45,217 bases of DNA from Chloroflexota bacterium (GTDB lineage: Bacteria; Chloroflexota; Dehalococcoidia; SZUA-161; SpSt-899): contig JABMQN010000269.1 in assembly GCA_013203045.1 (NCBI GenBank), positions 1 through 45,217 on the forward strand, read 5' to 3'. Both the position numbers and the translations under genes were made by a program. How positions within the stretch are numbered: the stretch's first letter is position 1; each line of letters opens with the position of its first letter. The notes beneath the pieces were generated by a model. The model searched no databases and was not told the origin of the DNA. It saw nothing but the letters and a program-made list of their open reading frames with translations. This document shows, piece by piece, positions 15,717-24,502 of the stretch.

Positions 15717-17897
15717 CTAGGCTTTATATGCCTTGCATGGCTGCCCGCGCAGTATGTAAGCACCGCTCACAGTATCACAGATACTTAGATCATCATCCAT
15801 GATGGCATTCGCATTGGAGCGGAAGATCGATTCAACCGAGTCATCCTCGGGAAACCACCAGCCATGTTCTGCCTGAACGACTTCGGGAGCCAAATCCTCG
15901 GAGTAATCACATTTGAATTTTGCCTTTCCTATAGGAGTTTCGACCCACATCCAGTCGTTTTTAGCAATGCCGAGCTGAGTACCTGTTTCGGAGTTAATAA
16001 GAGCCATTGGGTCAGGACTCTTCTTTCGAAGCGAATCAAGTTGTCGGCCCTGCGAGTGATAGAAGCGACAACGGGTCCCTGCAATCATCGTCAACGGATA
16101 GTCCGCTACCAAATCCGGCTGGCGTGCCAGCACTGTTTCGGGTTCGATGTAGGAAGGCAGTGGGTCACGGCCCAGTTTTTCCAGAATGGTGGAATACAAC
16201 TCAAATTTCCCTGTAGGCGTGCCAAACCCTTTGGCTTCGTACTTCTTTTCTGGAAGCGGTGGGGCCTCTTTGCGGTCGCCAGCCATAAACTCATTGAAGG
16301 TCATTCCGAGCGGTTCAAGTATCCAATCGTAGGCCTCGTCAAGGTTTTTCCAGGGCCAATACTCCTCCTGGCCCAGTCGGATTCCTAACTCGCGCCACAG
16401 ATAGTACTCCGGTTTGCGTTCATACATAGGCTCGATGGCTGCCTCTCCTCCATAAAGGAACGGGAATATCTCGACACCGTATATCCACGGTTTCTCGAAA
16501 CAGCAGGCTGCAGGGAGTACATAGTCGGCAATTCGGCAGGCGGGCGCCATAAAAATATCCATCGCTACGTGAAGATCAAGTTTCATTAAGGCTTCATATA
16601 TTTTTCTTGCATTAGGAAATTGAGTCAAAGGATTCTTGGCGACCGTGAACATGGCTTTTACAGGATACGGTTCACCAGTGAGCATGGCCTCAAAGGTCGA
16701 AGGCGGATGAGCGAATCCGGCTAGCCATACGCTATTAGGTTTCCTATCGCTAACTTTAAGTACACTCTCTTCAATCATTCGGAAGTTGCGCCATGAGAAA
16801 AGAGGGAATTTATCAGCGCCGATCAGCTTATCCTGCTGTTCCTTTGACATCATATCGCGGAGATCAAGATCGGACACCATTCGTGCCGTTGGATGTACAT
16901 CCATCATCATGTCGCCGCCCTGAATGTCGATGTTGCCGGTTATACCGGGCAGGATATAGCGGGCATGAAGACTCTGGGTGGCATTGGGTTGCTCTTCAAT
17001 GCCTGTCAAATGGAGTATCTGAGCCGGTTTGGTGGTGGCGTAAACTCTTGCTGCTTCCCTAATGCTATCCGCAGGTACACCGGTTATTTCAGCAACTTTC
17101 TCAACCGGATACTCCTGAACTCGCTCAACAAGCTGATCAAATCCGTGGCACCATTTGTCGATGAATTCCTTATCGTGCAGATCCTCATCAATGATGGTTC
17201 GAATCATTCCCAGCATAAGGGCTGCATCAGTTCCCAATTTGGGGCGAAGCCAGATATCGGCGCCTCTTGCAGTTAGTGTATCTCTGGGGTCAACCACAAT
17301 CACTTTGAGTCCCAACAGTTTCTGCATTTCCTGAACACCACTCCAGAACATCGGAATCGATCGCGCTACATTTACGCCCATCAAAAGCAGACACCGGGTT
17401 TCAGGACCGAGCTGAGGAATGAATATAACCGCACCGGACATCATACTGCTCAAGACCATGCCACAGCCGCACATCGGACCGAGGAAATTGGGAGTACCGA
17501 ATAAAGACTGAAAACGCAGCCGGTATTCATCAGCGGCGTTCTGCTCACCGCCTGCGATGGCCAGCGTCTCGGCCCCATACTTGTCTTTAACCGCTTCAAG
17601 TCGTGCTGCTATCTCATCCAGTGCCTGTTTCCAGCTGATTCGCTCCCACTGCCCATCGCCCCGTTCACCAACCCGCTTGAGGGGATAGTTCAACCGATCC
17701 GGGTGATACACAAGCTCTTTGGCTGAGTGGGCTCGAGGACAACGAGCAAACGCCTTCCTCTCAATCTCCTCCATGAATGAAGCGTCAGGCTTCTTTCGAA
17801 AATCGGGGCCCAGGAACTGGCCATTCTCAATCCGCACCTCATATTGGCAGTGCACGGCACAAAGACCACAAATGACCTTTTTCGTCTCTTCACTCAT
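15717..17897 (-). CDS. Molybdopterin (Mo/W) enzyme of the DMSO reductase superfamily, acetylene hydratase-like
   Basis: The 726-residue protein binds one 4Fe-4S cluster through Cys10, Cys13, Cys17 and Cys53 and a bis-pyranopterin cofactor. It resembles Pelobacter acetylene hydratase in length, in WERISWKQALDEIA (from residue 84), in DPRDTLTARGADIWL, in TGKFELYS and in the AYK ending. In the metal-ligand region (FLGPMCGCGM) Cys145 aligns with the tungsten-binding cysteine of acetylene hydratase. There is no twin-arginine signal, so it is cytoplasmic. No membrane or electron-transfer subunit is adjacent except the ferredoxin at 18563. A hydratase or hydroxylase/reductase acting on an intermediate of the preceding BCR-like operon is plausible; the reaction is unknown. 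GGAGGT precedes the ATG. Confidence 0.88.
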   Translation of the reverse strand: MSEETKKVICGLCAVHCQYEVRIENGQFLGPDFRKKPDASFMEEIERKAFARCPRAHSAKELVYHPDRLNYPLKRVGERGDGQWERISWKQALDEIAARLEAVKDKYGAETLAIAGGEQNAADEYRLRFQSLFGTPNFLGPMCGCGMVLSSMMSGAVIFIPQLGPETRCLLLMGVNVARSIPMFWSGVQEMQKLLGLKVIVVDPRDTLTARGADIWLRPKLGTDAALMLGMIRTIIDEDLHDKEFIDKWCHGFDQLVERVQEYPVEKVAEITGVPADSIREAARVYATTKPAQILHLTGIEEQPNATQSLHARYILPGITGNIDIQGGDMMMDVHPTARMVSDLDLRDMMSKEQQDKLIGADKFPLFSWRNFRMIEESVLKVSDRKPNSVWLAGFAHPPSTFEAMLTGEPYPVKAMFTVAKNPLTQFPNARKIYEALMKLDLHVAMDIFMAPACRIADYVLPAACCFEKPWIYGVEIFPFLYGGEAAIEPMYERKPEYYLWRELGIRLGQEEYWPWKNLDEAYDWILEPLGMTFNEFMAGDRKEAPPLPEKKYEAKGFGTPTGKFELYSTILEKLGRDPLPSYIEPETVLARQPDLVADYPLTMIAGTRCRFYHSQGRQLDSLRKKSPDPMALINSETGTQLGIAKNDWMWVETPIGKAKFKCDYSEDLAPEVVQAEHGWWFPEDDSVESIFRSNANAIMDDDLSICDTVSGAYILRGQPCKAYKA

Positions 17898-17974
17898 AGC
17901 TCAATACCTCCATATCCATTGAATATTTCATCCTTGCATATGGGCCGGATCATCCTGTTTTGATGCTCCGGCAT

Positions 17975-18427
17975 CTACTGGTACTTCGGCATCTCAATAT
18001 TGAATTTATTCTCTGCATCAGCAATGGCCACATAAAGAGCTTCTCTCATCAATGGCAGAAGATCAGCCAGCCTTAGAAAATCCTCCAGATTCTTCGAATA
18101 CCTGATCGCTCCTTTTTCGAGCTGTTCCATGGCATCATAGTTCGGGTCTCCGAGAAGGCGATAGCCGATATCATACGAATCATACTCGATAATCGCATCC
18201 CCTTCTTGATCCGTAAATTCGAGCGTTCCATCGGATGCGAACTGATAATGGAATTCCCCACTGCCATCGGGGCAATCAGGACACTTCTCGGTGAAACTCA
18301 CATCAACAACACCAGCTTGAACGAAACGTTCTTTGTAATATTGATTCAAATACTCAGCCCAGCGCTGGTGCCAGAAGTCATACACTTCAAGAGGAGTATC
18401 GGCAGGTCTTTCAATTCGCTTTTTCAT
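17975..18427 (-). CDS. Small SCP2-like (sterol-carrier-fold) protein, tentative
   Basis: From the ATG at 18427 (GAGGTG upstream) the protein has 150 residues; the frame stays open to 18508, but that extension has no ribosome binding site. A CPDCPDGSG segment is followed by a strand-rich section (GTLEFTDQEGDAIIEYDSYD) and a helical C-terminus, which suggests an SCP2-type hydrophobic-ligand fold. The assignment rests on general pattern only. Its position between the BCR-like ferredoxin and the molybdopterin enzyme suggests that it handles the same acyl or hydrophobic substrate, or acts as an accessory factor. Confidence 0.6.
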   Translation of the reverse strand: MKKRIERPADTPLEVYDFWHQRWAEYLNQYYKERFVQAGVVDVSFTEKCPDCPDGSGEFHYQFASDGTLEFTDQEGDAIIEYDSYDIGYRLLGDPNYDAMEQLEKGAIRYSKNLEDFLRLADLLPLMREALYVAIADAENKFNIEMPKYQ

Positions 18428-18562
18428 GAATAGCACCTCAAGCACGCAGTTTACTATCAATTGGAGTCGGGATCGATCATATGGTATCAGCGTGACGTGA
18501 GCTTGCACGGATTAGCAAGTTGAGTTTCACTGTTGGTAACTTCATCAGCACCCTTATGAATC

Positions 18563-18838
18563 CTACCAGGTATGTTTAATCGCATCAACTCTACATGAAG
18601 AATGACAATTAGATGAATCTTTCTCGCATTTTGCGTGGTACCCAGGACACACATATCCTAAACTCTGAGCAAATTCTGGTTTTACCGCTGCCTTCGGATC
18701 GTCATAGTCATCCAGAGCAATCTCCAATATCTCGTTTGGACAGGCAGCCACGCAATCGCCGCAGCCATCGCATAGGTCCGTATCGATGGTTATATAGTAT
18801 TCTCCAGAACCGTCGGCATAGCCATAGTTGGCTCTCAT
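18563..18838 (-). CDS. Two-cluster ferredoxin of the BCR-like operon
   Basis: The 91-residue ferredoxin binds a standard 4Fe-4S cluster through Cys23, 26, 29 and 33 (CDGCGDCVAAC). A second is probably bound by Cys64, 71, 78 and 82, with two six-residue spacings instead of CxxCxxC, as in Alvin-type and benzoyl-CoA-reductase ferredoxins. Its ATG overlaps the TGA of the preceding ATPase gene (ATGA), so it is translationally coupled to it. It is the likely low-potential electron donor to that ATPase. Confidence 0.9.
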   Translation of the reverse strand: MRANYGYADGSGEYYITIDTDLCDGCGDCVAACPNEILEIALDDYDDPKAAVKPEFAQSLGYVCPGYHAKCEKDSSNCHSSCRVDAIKHTW

Positions 18839-19641
18839 CTTGATCGATCCCTTTTCTTTGTCCGTTTCTCGAGCAGTTCACGGCCAAATATTGCTGCCCC
18901 AAGGGCTCCCACAATCTGAGGTTCATAACAAATGTTTGCCTTCAGGTTGAATTTCTTTTCCAATCGACTTACAACTCCAACATTCTTGGCAATACCACCA
19001 CTAATCACAAAATCTTCCTGTATACCAATTCGCCTTAGCAGCCCCTCGACTCTCTCAGTAAGAGCAGCGCACGCACCCGCAAGGACTTCATTCTTCGATA
19101 CCCCCTGACGCATATAGCGAAGGACTTCTGATCGTGCGAACACCACACATGTGCTGCTTATGGGAACACCGCCATTTTTTGACTCCAATGACATCGATCC
19201 CAATTGTTCCAACGGTACATCCACTAGATCTGCCATAATTCCCATTGATCTCCCAGCTCCGGCAGCACACTTGTCATTCATGATAAAATCTGTTACTTTG
19301 CCGTTTTCATCACATCTGATTGCTTTACAATCTTGTCCACCCATATCCAATACTGATCTTACTGACGGAAAAAACCAGTTCGCCCCCTTCGCATGGCATG
19401 ATATTTCACTGATATTTTTATTCGCAAAGGGTATCACAATCCTGCCATAACCTGTCGATACAACAAAGTCCATATCATCCAGGGTCAGTCCCGCTTTCTG
19501 AAGTGTACTGTTAGTAACGGATGTCCCGGTTTCGACACTGTCAGGACCTGTTAACACCAAATCCCATGCCAGAATTTTATTATTTTTAAGAATAACGGCT
19601 TTTCCGGTTAACGAACCGATATCTACTCCCAGAGTGATCAT
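18835..19641 (-). CDS. BCR/HAD-family activator ATPase, second subunit (BadG/BcrD/BzdQ-like)
   Basis: The 268-residue ASKHA-fold ATPase couples ATP hydrolysis to electron transfer into the HGD-D-type subunits. It shows the phosphate loop GVDIGSLTGKAV at the N-terminus, the DMGGQD adenosine-side motif, and Cys125 (NDKCAAGAG) and Cys165 (STCVVF), which hold a 4Fe-4S cluster at the interface with a partner ATPase. The ATG at 19641 overlaps the previous stop (TGATG) and has GGGAGG 6 bases upstream; a TTG at 19644 is less likely. Two different ATPase genes in one operon are characteristic of ATP-dependent benzoyl-CoA reductases, whereas 2-hydroxyacyl-CoA dehydratases use one ATPase gene. Confidence 0.9.
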   Translation of the reverse strand: MITLGVDIGSLTGKAVILKNNKILAWDLVLTGPDSVETGTSVTNSTLQKAGLTLDDMDFVVSTGYGRIVIPFANKNISEISCHAKGANWFFPSVRSVLDMGGQDCKAIRCDENGKVTDFIMNDKCAAGAGRSMGIMADLVDVPLEQLGSMSLESKNGGVPISSTCVVFARSEVLRYMRQGVSKNEVLAGACAALTERVEGLLRRIGIQEDFVISGGIAKNVGVVSRLEKKFNLKANICYEPQIVGALGAAIFGRELLEKRTKKRDRSR

Positions 19642-20417
19642 CAACGTCCTCCCTTCTCTGAAGCAATAATAGCTGCTCCCAATGCAGAAACAAGTTGCGG
19701 GTTTTCCGGAATTGTAAGCTTCCTCTTCATCATCTCTTCGAGGCAGGATAATATTCCCTGATTGCGCGCCAATCCACCAATGGCAATAGTGCCGCCATTG
19801 AGTTCAAAGCGGTTTGCCAACCCAAATATCCTCGTAGCAACGGATCTGTGTATCCCCTTGATAATGTCCTCTTTAGGAACTTGCCGGTGGACCTGTGACA
19901 CTACCTCCGATTCTGCAAATACCACACACATCGACGTGATGCTAACCTCTGCCGTTGATCTCGACGAGAGTTCACCCATTTCTTCAACATTGACTCCCAT
20001 AACCTTACCCATCGCATCGAGAAATATCCCCGTGCCAGCGGCGCATTTGTCATTTCGTGCATAGTCAACGATCTGGCCGCTTTCGTCGAGCTTCACGACC
20101 ATCGTGCTTTCGCCACCCATATCGATTACACCCCTGGCTTTGGGATCGAGGAAATGGATACCCTTGGCAAGACATACGATGTCGTTTGCCTGATCATGGG
20201 CCAATTCCACTTCTCCTTTCCCCGCACCCGTGGCGATGATGGTATTCACATCACCAATAGCCACACCTGATGTGGCCAATGCACTGACCAGAGTCTCTCG
20301 AGCTACCTGGTCGCAACTCTCTCCCATCAATGATATGTTCCATCCAATGATAGAGTTGTCTTTTATAACCACTGCCTTGGTCCACAATGTGCCAACGTCT
20401 ATACCAGCACTTAACAC
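19641..20417 (-). CDS. BCR/HAD-family activator ATPase, first subunit (BadF/BcrA/BzdP-like)
   Basis: The 258-residue ASKHA ATPase has GIDVGTLWTKAVV at residues 5-17, DMGGES near 100, and cluster cysteines Cys125 (NDKCAAGTG) and Cys164 (SMCVVF). It is distinct from the ATPase encoded just downstream, so the two probably form a heterodimer sharing one cluster. It starts at GTG 20417 with AGGAGG 6 bases upstream. The size fits the short Bzd-type ATPases rather than the ~440-residue BcrA. It would drive the pair at 20511-22893 and possibly also the orphan pair at 32718-35182. Confidence 0.9.
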   Translation of the reverse strand: MLSAGIDVGTLWTKAVVIKDNSIIGWNISLMGESCDQVARETLVSALATSGVAIGDVNTIIATGAGKGEVELAHDQANDIVCLAKGIHFLDPKARGVIDMGGESTMVVKLDESGQIVDYARNDKCAAGTGIFLDAMGKVMGVNVEEMGELSSRSTAEVSITSMCVVFAESEVVSQVHRQVPKEDIIKGIHRSVATRIFGLANRFELNGGTIAIGGLARNQGILSCLEEMMKRKLTIPENPQLVSALGAAIIASEKGGR

Positions 20418-20510
20418 GTTATACCTCCTGTACGCTATCTCCTACCGTTCATCGCACAACTCGGAACGGGAGACCTCCCTTTCTGCTGGCCCCCGACCCC
20501 TGTCCCCTTT

Positions 20511-21644
20511 CTAGAATTCGATCATCTCGATGAATGCCTGTATCCGGGTTCGCAATTGCCCATGCCCGGACATGTCATGCCCTATTTCCAGTACGTTAAA
20601 GGGAATGTCCTGTGCCTCGAGTTCCTTCCGCAGGAGGGGTGCCTCATACATGAAGGGGTTACAGTACTTCAAGTTGAAATCGATGACGGCTTCAATGTCG
20701 TACTCATCGATGAGTTTGAAAAGGTGATCGAACCGTGCCTCCATCGGATGCAGGCATGCGCACAGCGCTCGCCTGTTGAGAAACCGATAGAGGGATTCCA
20801 TAGGTTCACCGGCATTGTCAACCTGATCCCAGAAGTACCGGCTTGTGGTGCACAGATCATCGATCACCACTTGCCCGCCCTCTTCCTCGATCATGCGGAT
20901 GAGGACCGGATTGTCCAGGGTGCTGCCTGTGACTAGTATTCTGGGGCCATCGTTCTCGGGGACTTCCCTCTCTTTGACTTCGCTCAGCAATTGCTGCAGA
21001 AGAGGGTTCGCCTGATCCTTCGGCATCAGGATTGCTGCCATCGATACATCCAGAGCTTCCTCGCTAGTTATGAGCGGCGGATTCTGCTTCCTTAATTCAC
21101 AGAGTTCTTTAAGCAGAGACCTTGTTTCGTTATAGAGTTCAATCGCATCTCTGATCCCGGTATCCGTGATCATTTTGCCCGAGAGTTCCTCCATCTGCTG
21201 CTTGAACGCGGTCAACTCTGCTATGTAGTACTCACGGTTTGTCTTGTCCAAGAGCTTCTGTGGGTTGTTGATTAGATAAGCCGGGCAGGCTGTTATGTAT
21301 TGGTTCCAATGGTCGAAGACCCTGCGGGACGCATCACATGTATTCGAAAGCGCAAGATAGTCTAGGAAATCGAGTTTGCCATCCAGTGCCTGATCAAATA
21401 GGTTGCGGACAAATTCACAGGAGCACGACTGGAAGTACGAGTCCGCCAGACGGATTGGTTCTGGCGTTCCGTAGAGTGGATAAGGGAGCATGCCAGCTGC
21501 CCAGATGATCTCCTCGGGCACAAACAGGCACCTGTATCCCACGACTTTCTTCCCCTGTGATTTCCAGTCCATGGCAACCTTCGCGGGATCTTTGAGAACG
21601 TCGCGGAACGCGTCAATCGTTTTCAGTGTAGCCATCCTTTCCAT
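20511..21644 (-). CDS. HGD-D family subunit (BcrC/BzdN- or HgdB-like), first cluster
   Basis: The 377-residue iron-sulfur protein belongs to the 2-hydroxyglutaryl-CoA dehydratase D-component family, which includes benzoyl-CoA reductase subunits. Candidate cluster ligands are the cysteines in SCSCEFVRN and NTCDASRRVFDHW, with a later one in the NLKYCNPF region. The ATG at 21644 lies one base after the preceding stop and has a GGGAG ribosome binding site within that gene. With its partner at 21646, two ATPases and a ferredoxin it completes the subunit set of a class I benzoyl-CoA-reductase-like enzyme. Whether it reduces an aromatic ring or dehydrates a hydroxyacyl-CoA cannot be decided from sequence. 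Confidence 0.88.
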   Translation of the reverse strand: MERMATLKTIDAFRDVLKDPAKVAMDWKSQGKKVVGYRCLFVPEEIIWAAGMLPYPLYGTPEPIRLADSYFQSCSCEFVRNLFDQALDGKLDFLDYLALSNTCDASRRVFDHWNQYITACPAYLINNPQKLLDKTNREYYIAELTAFKQQMEELSGKMITDTGIRDAIELYNETRSLLKELCELRKQNPPLITSEEALDVSMAAILMPKDQANPLLQQLLSEVKEREVPENDGPRILVTGSTLDNPVLIRMIEEEGGQVVIDDLCTTSRYFWDQVDNAGEPMESLYRFLNRRALCACLHPMEARFDHLFKLIDEYDIEAVIDFNLKYCNPFMYEAPLLRKELEAQDIPFNVLEIGHDMSGHGQLRTRIQAFIEMIEF

Positions 21645-21645
21645 C

Positions 21646-22893
21646 TCAGGCTCCCTTCCTTACCAGCAGAGTCTCGATAAACGTATCGAGGTTGGCTCTG
21701 GCATCAACCGGGTCATACTCTCTATCATCACTGCCTTCACAGTTGAAGATAGCAGTGGGCACTCCTGTCTTGTCAAAGACCTCATCCTTTGACAACCTGA
21801 GGGATGCCGGTAACTGCCCGCAGGAACGCTTGACTACTGCAACGATACCGTCGATCTTGTAGTCATCGACGGTATTCAGAATATAGTTCAGCATTCCATG
21901 GTGAGTCGGATTCGCGGGACTCAGGAGATGAGCCCGTGCGATGCTTTCCAGCGGGTTATCCGGGTCAATGAGATCAGGGTCAAGGGAGAAACCTGTGAGC
22001 AGTTCCAACAGACCTTTGGCAACCACGACTCCATGCTTTTCGGGATAGCTGAGTAGGTTGAAATCAACAATGGGGGGATTGCCGATCCACATAAGTCTCA
22101 ACTTTTCGTTTTCCACTATGCCAACACCTTTTTCCACTCGGTCCTTCAGATCGTCTCTCAGCCTCGTGAAGAGATCCAGTATGCGGGTTTTGTCCGTGAT
22201 CTGAAGAGGAACAGTCAGAGCAATGCTTGAATCGTAGGGCTTCATTGGTGAGGGCGTGGCTCGTTTGTAAGTATCAATCTCATCGATGAGCGCATTTAGG
22301 GTTTTGGTGAAAGCAACCTCTTCCTTCAGTCGGTCCATATCGAGTTTATACCCATGCATCTCGAGAAACTCGATCACACCCTTCAATTGGCTGACGTAGT
22401 ATTTGATAGCGTGATCAGGTATCTGATCTCCCCATGTGTTGATGGGCACATCGAGGAAATGATAGGGCGCGTTGTACATCTTCGCGACGTGCTGAGTAGA
22501 TTTGGAATACGACACGCAGGGGAAGTTGCACCCTACTACCAGGTCCGGTGGCGCAAAGGCCAGTTCGAACAGTTCGTCCTTCCCTTCGGCGAATGCGAGG
22601 CCCAGCGTACATCGGTGAACTGCGCATATGTCTCTCGAAAGACCGTTCTCTTCGGCTATCTGACAGTACTTGCCCGATTGTCCAAACACACCGATGTTTC
22701 CCCCGAGCAGATCAGGGTACACGGTCGCCACGTCCATGGCCCGGAATATCTCCGCGGGGACCAGGAGTGACCGCCAAACCACTGGCTTGCCTTCAGCCCT
22801 CTGCTCCTGCATCCTGACAAAGCCATTGGCGATCTCCAGTTGCATTTCTTCTACTACAGGATTCTCTACCTGCGGGATTTCAATCTCCATCAT
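21646..22893 (-). CDS. HGD-D family subunit (BcrB/BzdO- or HgdA-like), first cluster
   Basis: This 415-residue protein is the larger partner of the previous subunit and the first gene of the operon. The pattern LVVGCNFPCVSYSKSTQ and the C-terminal VVKRSCGQLPASLRL match the cysteine-bearing regions of the HGD-D family. Two ATGs occur in tandem: GGAGG is only 2 bases before the one at 22893 and 5 before that at 22890, so the second may be the true start. The 355 bases upstream hold no confident gene and probably contain the operon promoter. Confidence 0.85.
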   Translation of the reverse strand: MMEIEIPQVENPVVEEMQLEIANGFVRMQEQRAEGKPVVWRSLLVPAEIFRAMDVATVYPDLLGGNIGVFGQSGKYCQIAEENGLSRDICAVHRCTLGLAFAEGKDELFELAFAPPDLVVGCNFPCVSYSKSTQHVAKMYNAPYHFLDVPINTWGDQIPDHAIKYYVSQLKGVIEFLEMHGYKLDMDRLKEEVAFTKTLNALIDEIDTYKRATPSPMKPYDSSIALTVPLQITDKTRILDLFTRLRDDLKDRVEKGVGIVENEKLRLMWIGNPPIVDFNLLSYPEKHGVVVAKGLLELLTGFSLDPDLIDPDNPLESIARAHLLSPANPTHHGMLNYILNTVDDYKIDGIVAVVKRSCGQLPASLRLSKDEVFDKTGVPTAIFNCEGSDDREYDPVDARANLDTFIETLLVRKGA

Positions 22894-23248
22894 CGCCTCC
22901 GTAACTATTGGAACGGGTAACTGCCTTAGATGCTGCTACACAAACATCACAAATAGTCTATGCAGTGAGTCTTTCTATTCCTTTCCTACGTGGATCTCTG
23001 ATTTATACAGAGTCAAACTCCTTGTTTGCAGGGTATATTGCCAGAAATCCAATCTCCAATTAGTTGAGCATAAAGAATTTGGGGAAGGTAATAACCTCCA
23101 TTGAGAGGTACGTGATGCAATATATCAAGGACCAGCAAGTAACTGCCCAATTGTGCCATTGTAATAACATCTGGATGGCCTTGCCAAGATGCCCAGCAAG
23201 GGTGCCATAAATCAAGCCGATATTCGGACATTCATCTAGCGCTGGGCA
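22894..23248. other. Intergenic region upstream of the BCR-like operon
   Basis: These 355 bases separate the epimerase-type SDR from the BCR-like operon. A 72-codon minus-strand ORF (23013-23231) has no ribosome binding site or recognisable motif and I do not call it a gene. I see no clear promoter or terminator, though a promoter for the genes at 22893-15717 is expected here. Confidence 0.5.
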
Positions 23249-24238
23249 TTATGAAGCCTTATAGTACGGTGAGTACCTCAATAACCAGCGCCTGATGATG
23301 GGACCGAGTGGCTTCGTAAAGATCCTTCTCCAACCAAATGCCCGTTTCAGGTCCTCAATGTAATGTTCGAAAGTGTGATTCTGGAATTTGAGAAGTCTCT
23401 GTGACTCCTCGGTATCCATAAAATCGGTGTACCAGTAGTCGCTTTCATCCTTTGGTACTCGGAAAGCTTTCTCGCAAACCATGCCGATTCCCAACGCCTC
23501 AAACAGTCTCGTCTGCAAGTGCCGGTTTGTTATCTGGCAGTTCTTGCCGCCCCCAAGCAACAGTATCTTGCCGGCGGTATCAGCTTCAGTAGAATTGGCG
23601 ATTGCCGTGGCAACATCGGCAGGATGGACGACCTCTATTCGCTGTTCCAGCGGTATGCCAAAAGAATATTCAAGAGAACCAAATCCAAAGGAATCACTAC
23701 CCAACACGTCAACCGGCATAGCGGCACCGACTCTGAGTATCGTCCAATCAATGCCACTCTCTATCAAATCCTTTTCTGAAGCTACTTTGGAGTGAGTATA
23801 GTTATCTGTTGGTTGCGGGGGTTCGTCCGCCCTTCTGGGTGGTGGCTCGGAGAACCTGTTCCCATGCACTGTTATTGAACTGGTGAAGACTATCTTTGGT
23901 GGCTTTTCCTGTCGTTTTGCGGCCTCTATCACGTTGTGTGTGCCTTCACCATTGACCCGGTGCGCGAGATCAGGAGACTGCTCGCTGAGTGGAGGAATAA
24001 TGGCAGCCAAATGAAGTATGCACTCTTGCCCCTCAACTGCCTGTGCCACGATGTCAGGATCAGTAATATCTCCCCAGCATATTTCGAACTTTTCTATCCT
24101 GGAAAGCCTCTCCATTTCCTTTTCATTTCTGGGATTTCGCATGTCAAAGCACAATATCTCGTGTTTCTTGCGCAGAAGCAGATTTTCCAGTGTGCTTGCT
24201 CCCAGATTGCCAAAGGCGCCTGTCAATAGTATCTTCAC
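23249..24238 (-). CDS. Extended SDR, NAD-dependent epimerase/dehydratase family
   Basis: The 329-residue protein begins with the Rossmann motif KILLTGAFGNLGAST (Gly-x2-Gly-x2-Gly pattern) and contains the conserved CILHLAAIIPP and FTSSITVHG strands. The usual YxxxK catalytic pair appears as Tyr-Thr-His-Ser-Lys (NYTHSK). Relatives act on sugars, sterols (3-beta-hydroxysteroid dehydrogenase) or other alcohols; the substrate here is unknown. The start is GTG at 24238 with GGAGA about 9 bases upstream. It follows the DUF35 genes after 264 bases. Confidence 0.85.
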   Translation of the reverse strand: MKILLTGAFGNLGASTLENLLLRKKHEILCFDMRNPRNEKEMERLSRIEKFEICWGDITDPDIVAQAVEGQECILHLAAIIPPLSEQSPDLAHRVNGEGTHNVIEAAKRQEKPPKIVFTSSITVHGNRFSEPPPRRADEPPQPTDNYTHSKVASEKDLIESGIDWTILRVGAAMPVDVLGSDSFGFGSLEYSFGIPLEQRIEVVHPADVATAIANSTEADTAGKILLLGGGKNCQITNRHLQTRLFEALGIGMVCEKAFRVPKDESDYWYTDFMDTEESQRLLKFQNHTFEHYIEDLKRAFGWRRIFTKPLGPIIRRWLLRYSPYYKAS

Positions 24239-24409
24239 AACGCGTATCTCCTCATGGATGTCATGGTACCTAATATCGAGTTGCCATACATAGACCTATG
24301 GAAGCGCGGATGGAGTGAAGACGCGTTCCTGAAGGCCCTATTCGAGGCCATCCGACCAAGGCATGCAGTCGACGCTATTTGGTTGAATCTGGCAGACTGC
24401 GATGCCACA

Positions 24410-24434
24410 AAGGGCATAGCGAGGATATGCCCTT
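24410..24434 (-). terminator. 9-bp hairpin downstream of the DUF35 gene, possible terminator
   Basis: Arms 24410-24418 and 24426-24434 are perfectly complementary around a 7-base loop. The hairpin lies about 70 bases after the stop of the last DUF35 gene. No T run follows on the minus strand, so termination would be factor-dependent or weak. The rest of 24239-24502 has short ORFs on both strands but nothing I can name. Confidence 0.35.
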
Positions 24435-24502
24435 CAAGTGTTTGATGCGCAGCATTGAATGTCGCGAAAGGAGTCGCCACTAACCACCCCTTCTTGTTCA
24501 CA

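Noticed and set aside
20511-22893. Firm naming of the first cluster as benzoyl-CoA reductase
   Set aside because: Two ATPases and a ferredoxin favour it, but the HGD-D family also includes 2-hydroxyacyl-CoA dehydratases and uncharacterised members, so only the family is claimed.
23013-23231. 72-codon minus-strand ORF upstream of the BCR-like operon
   Set aside because: No ribosome binding site, no recognisable motif and an unusual composition; probably chance, although a gene relic cannot be excluded.
24235-24501. Overlapping ORFs on both strands between the epimerase-type SDR and the DUF35 gene
   Set aside because: Neither has a good ribosome binding site or a known family pattern; the minus-strand one overlaps the SDR start.
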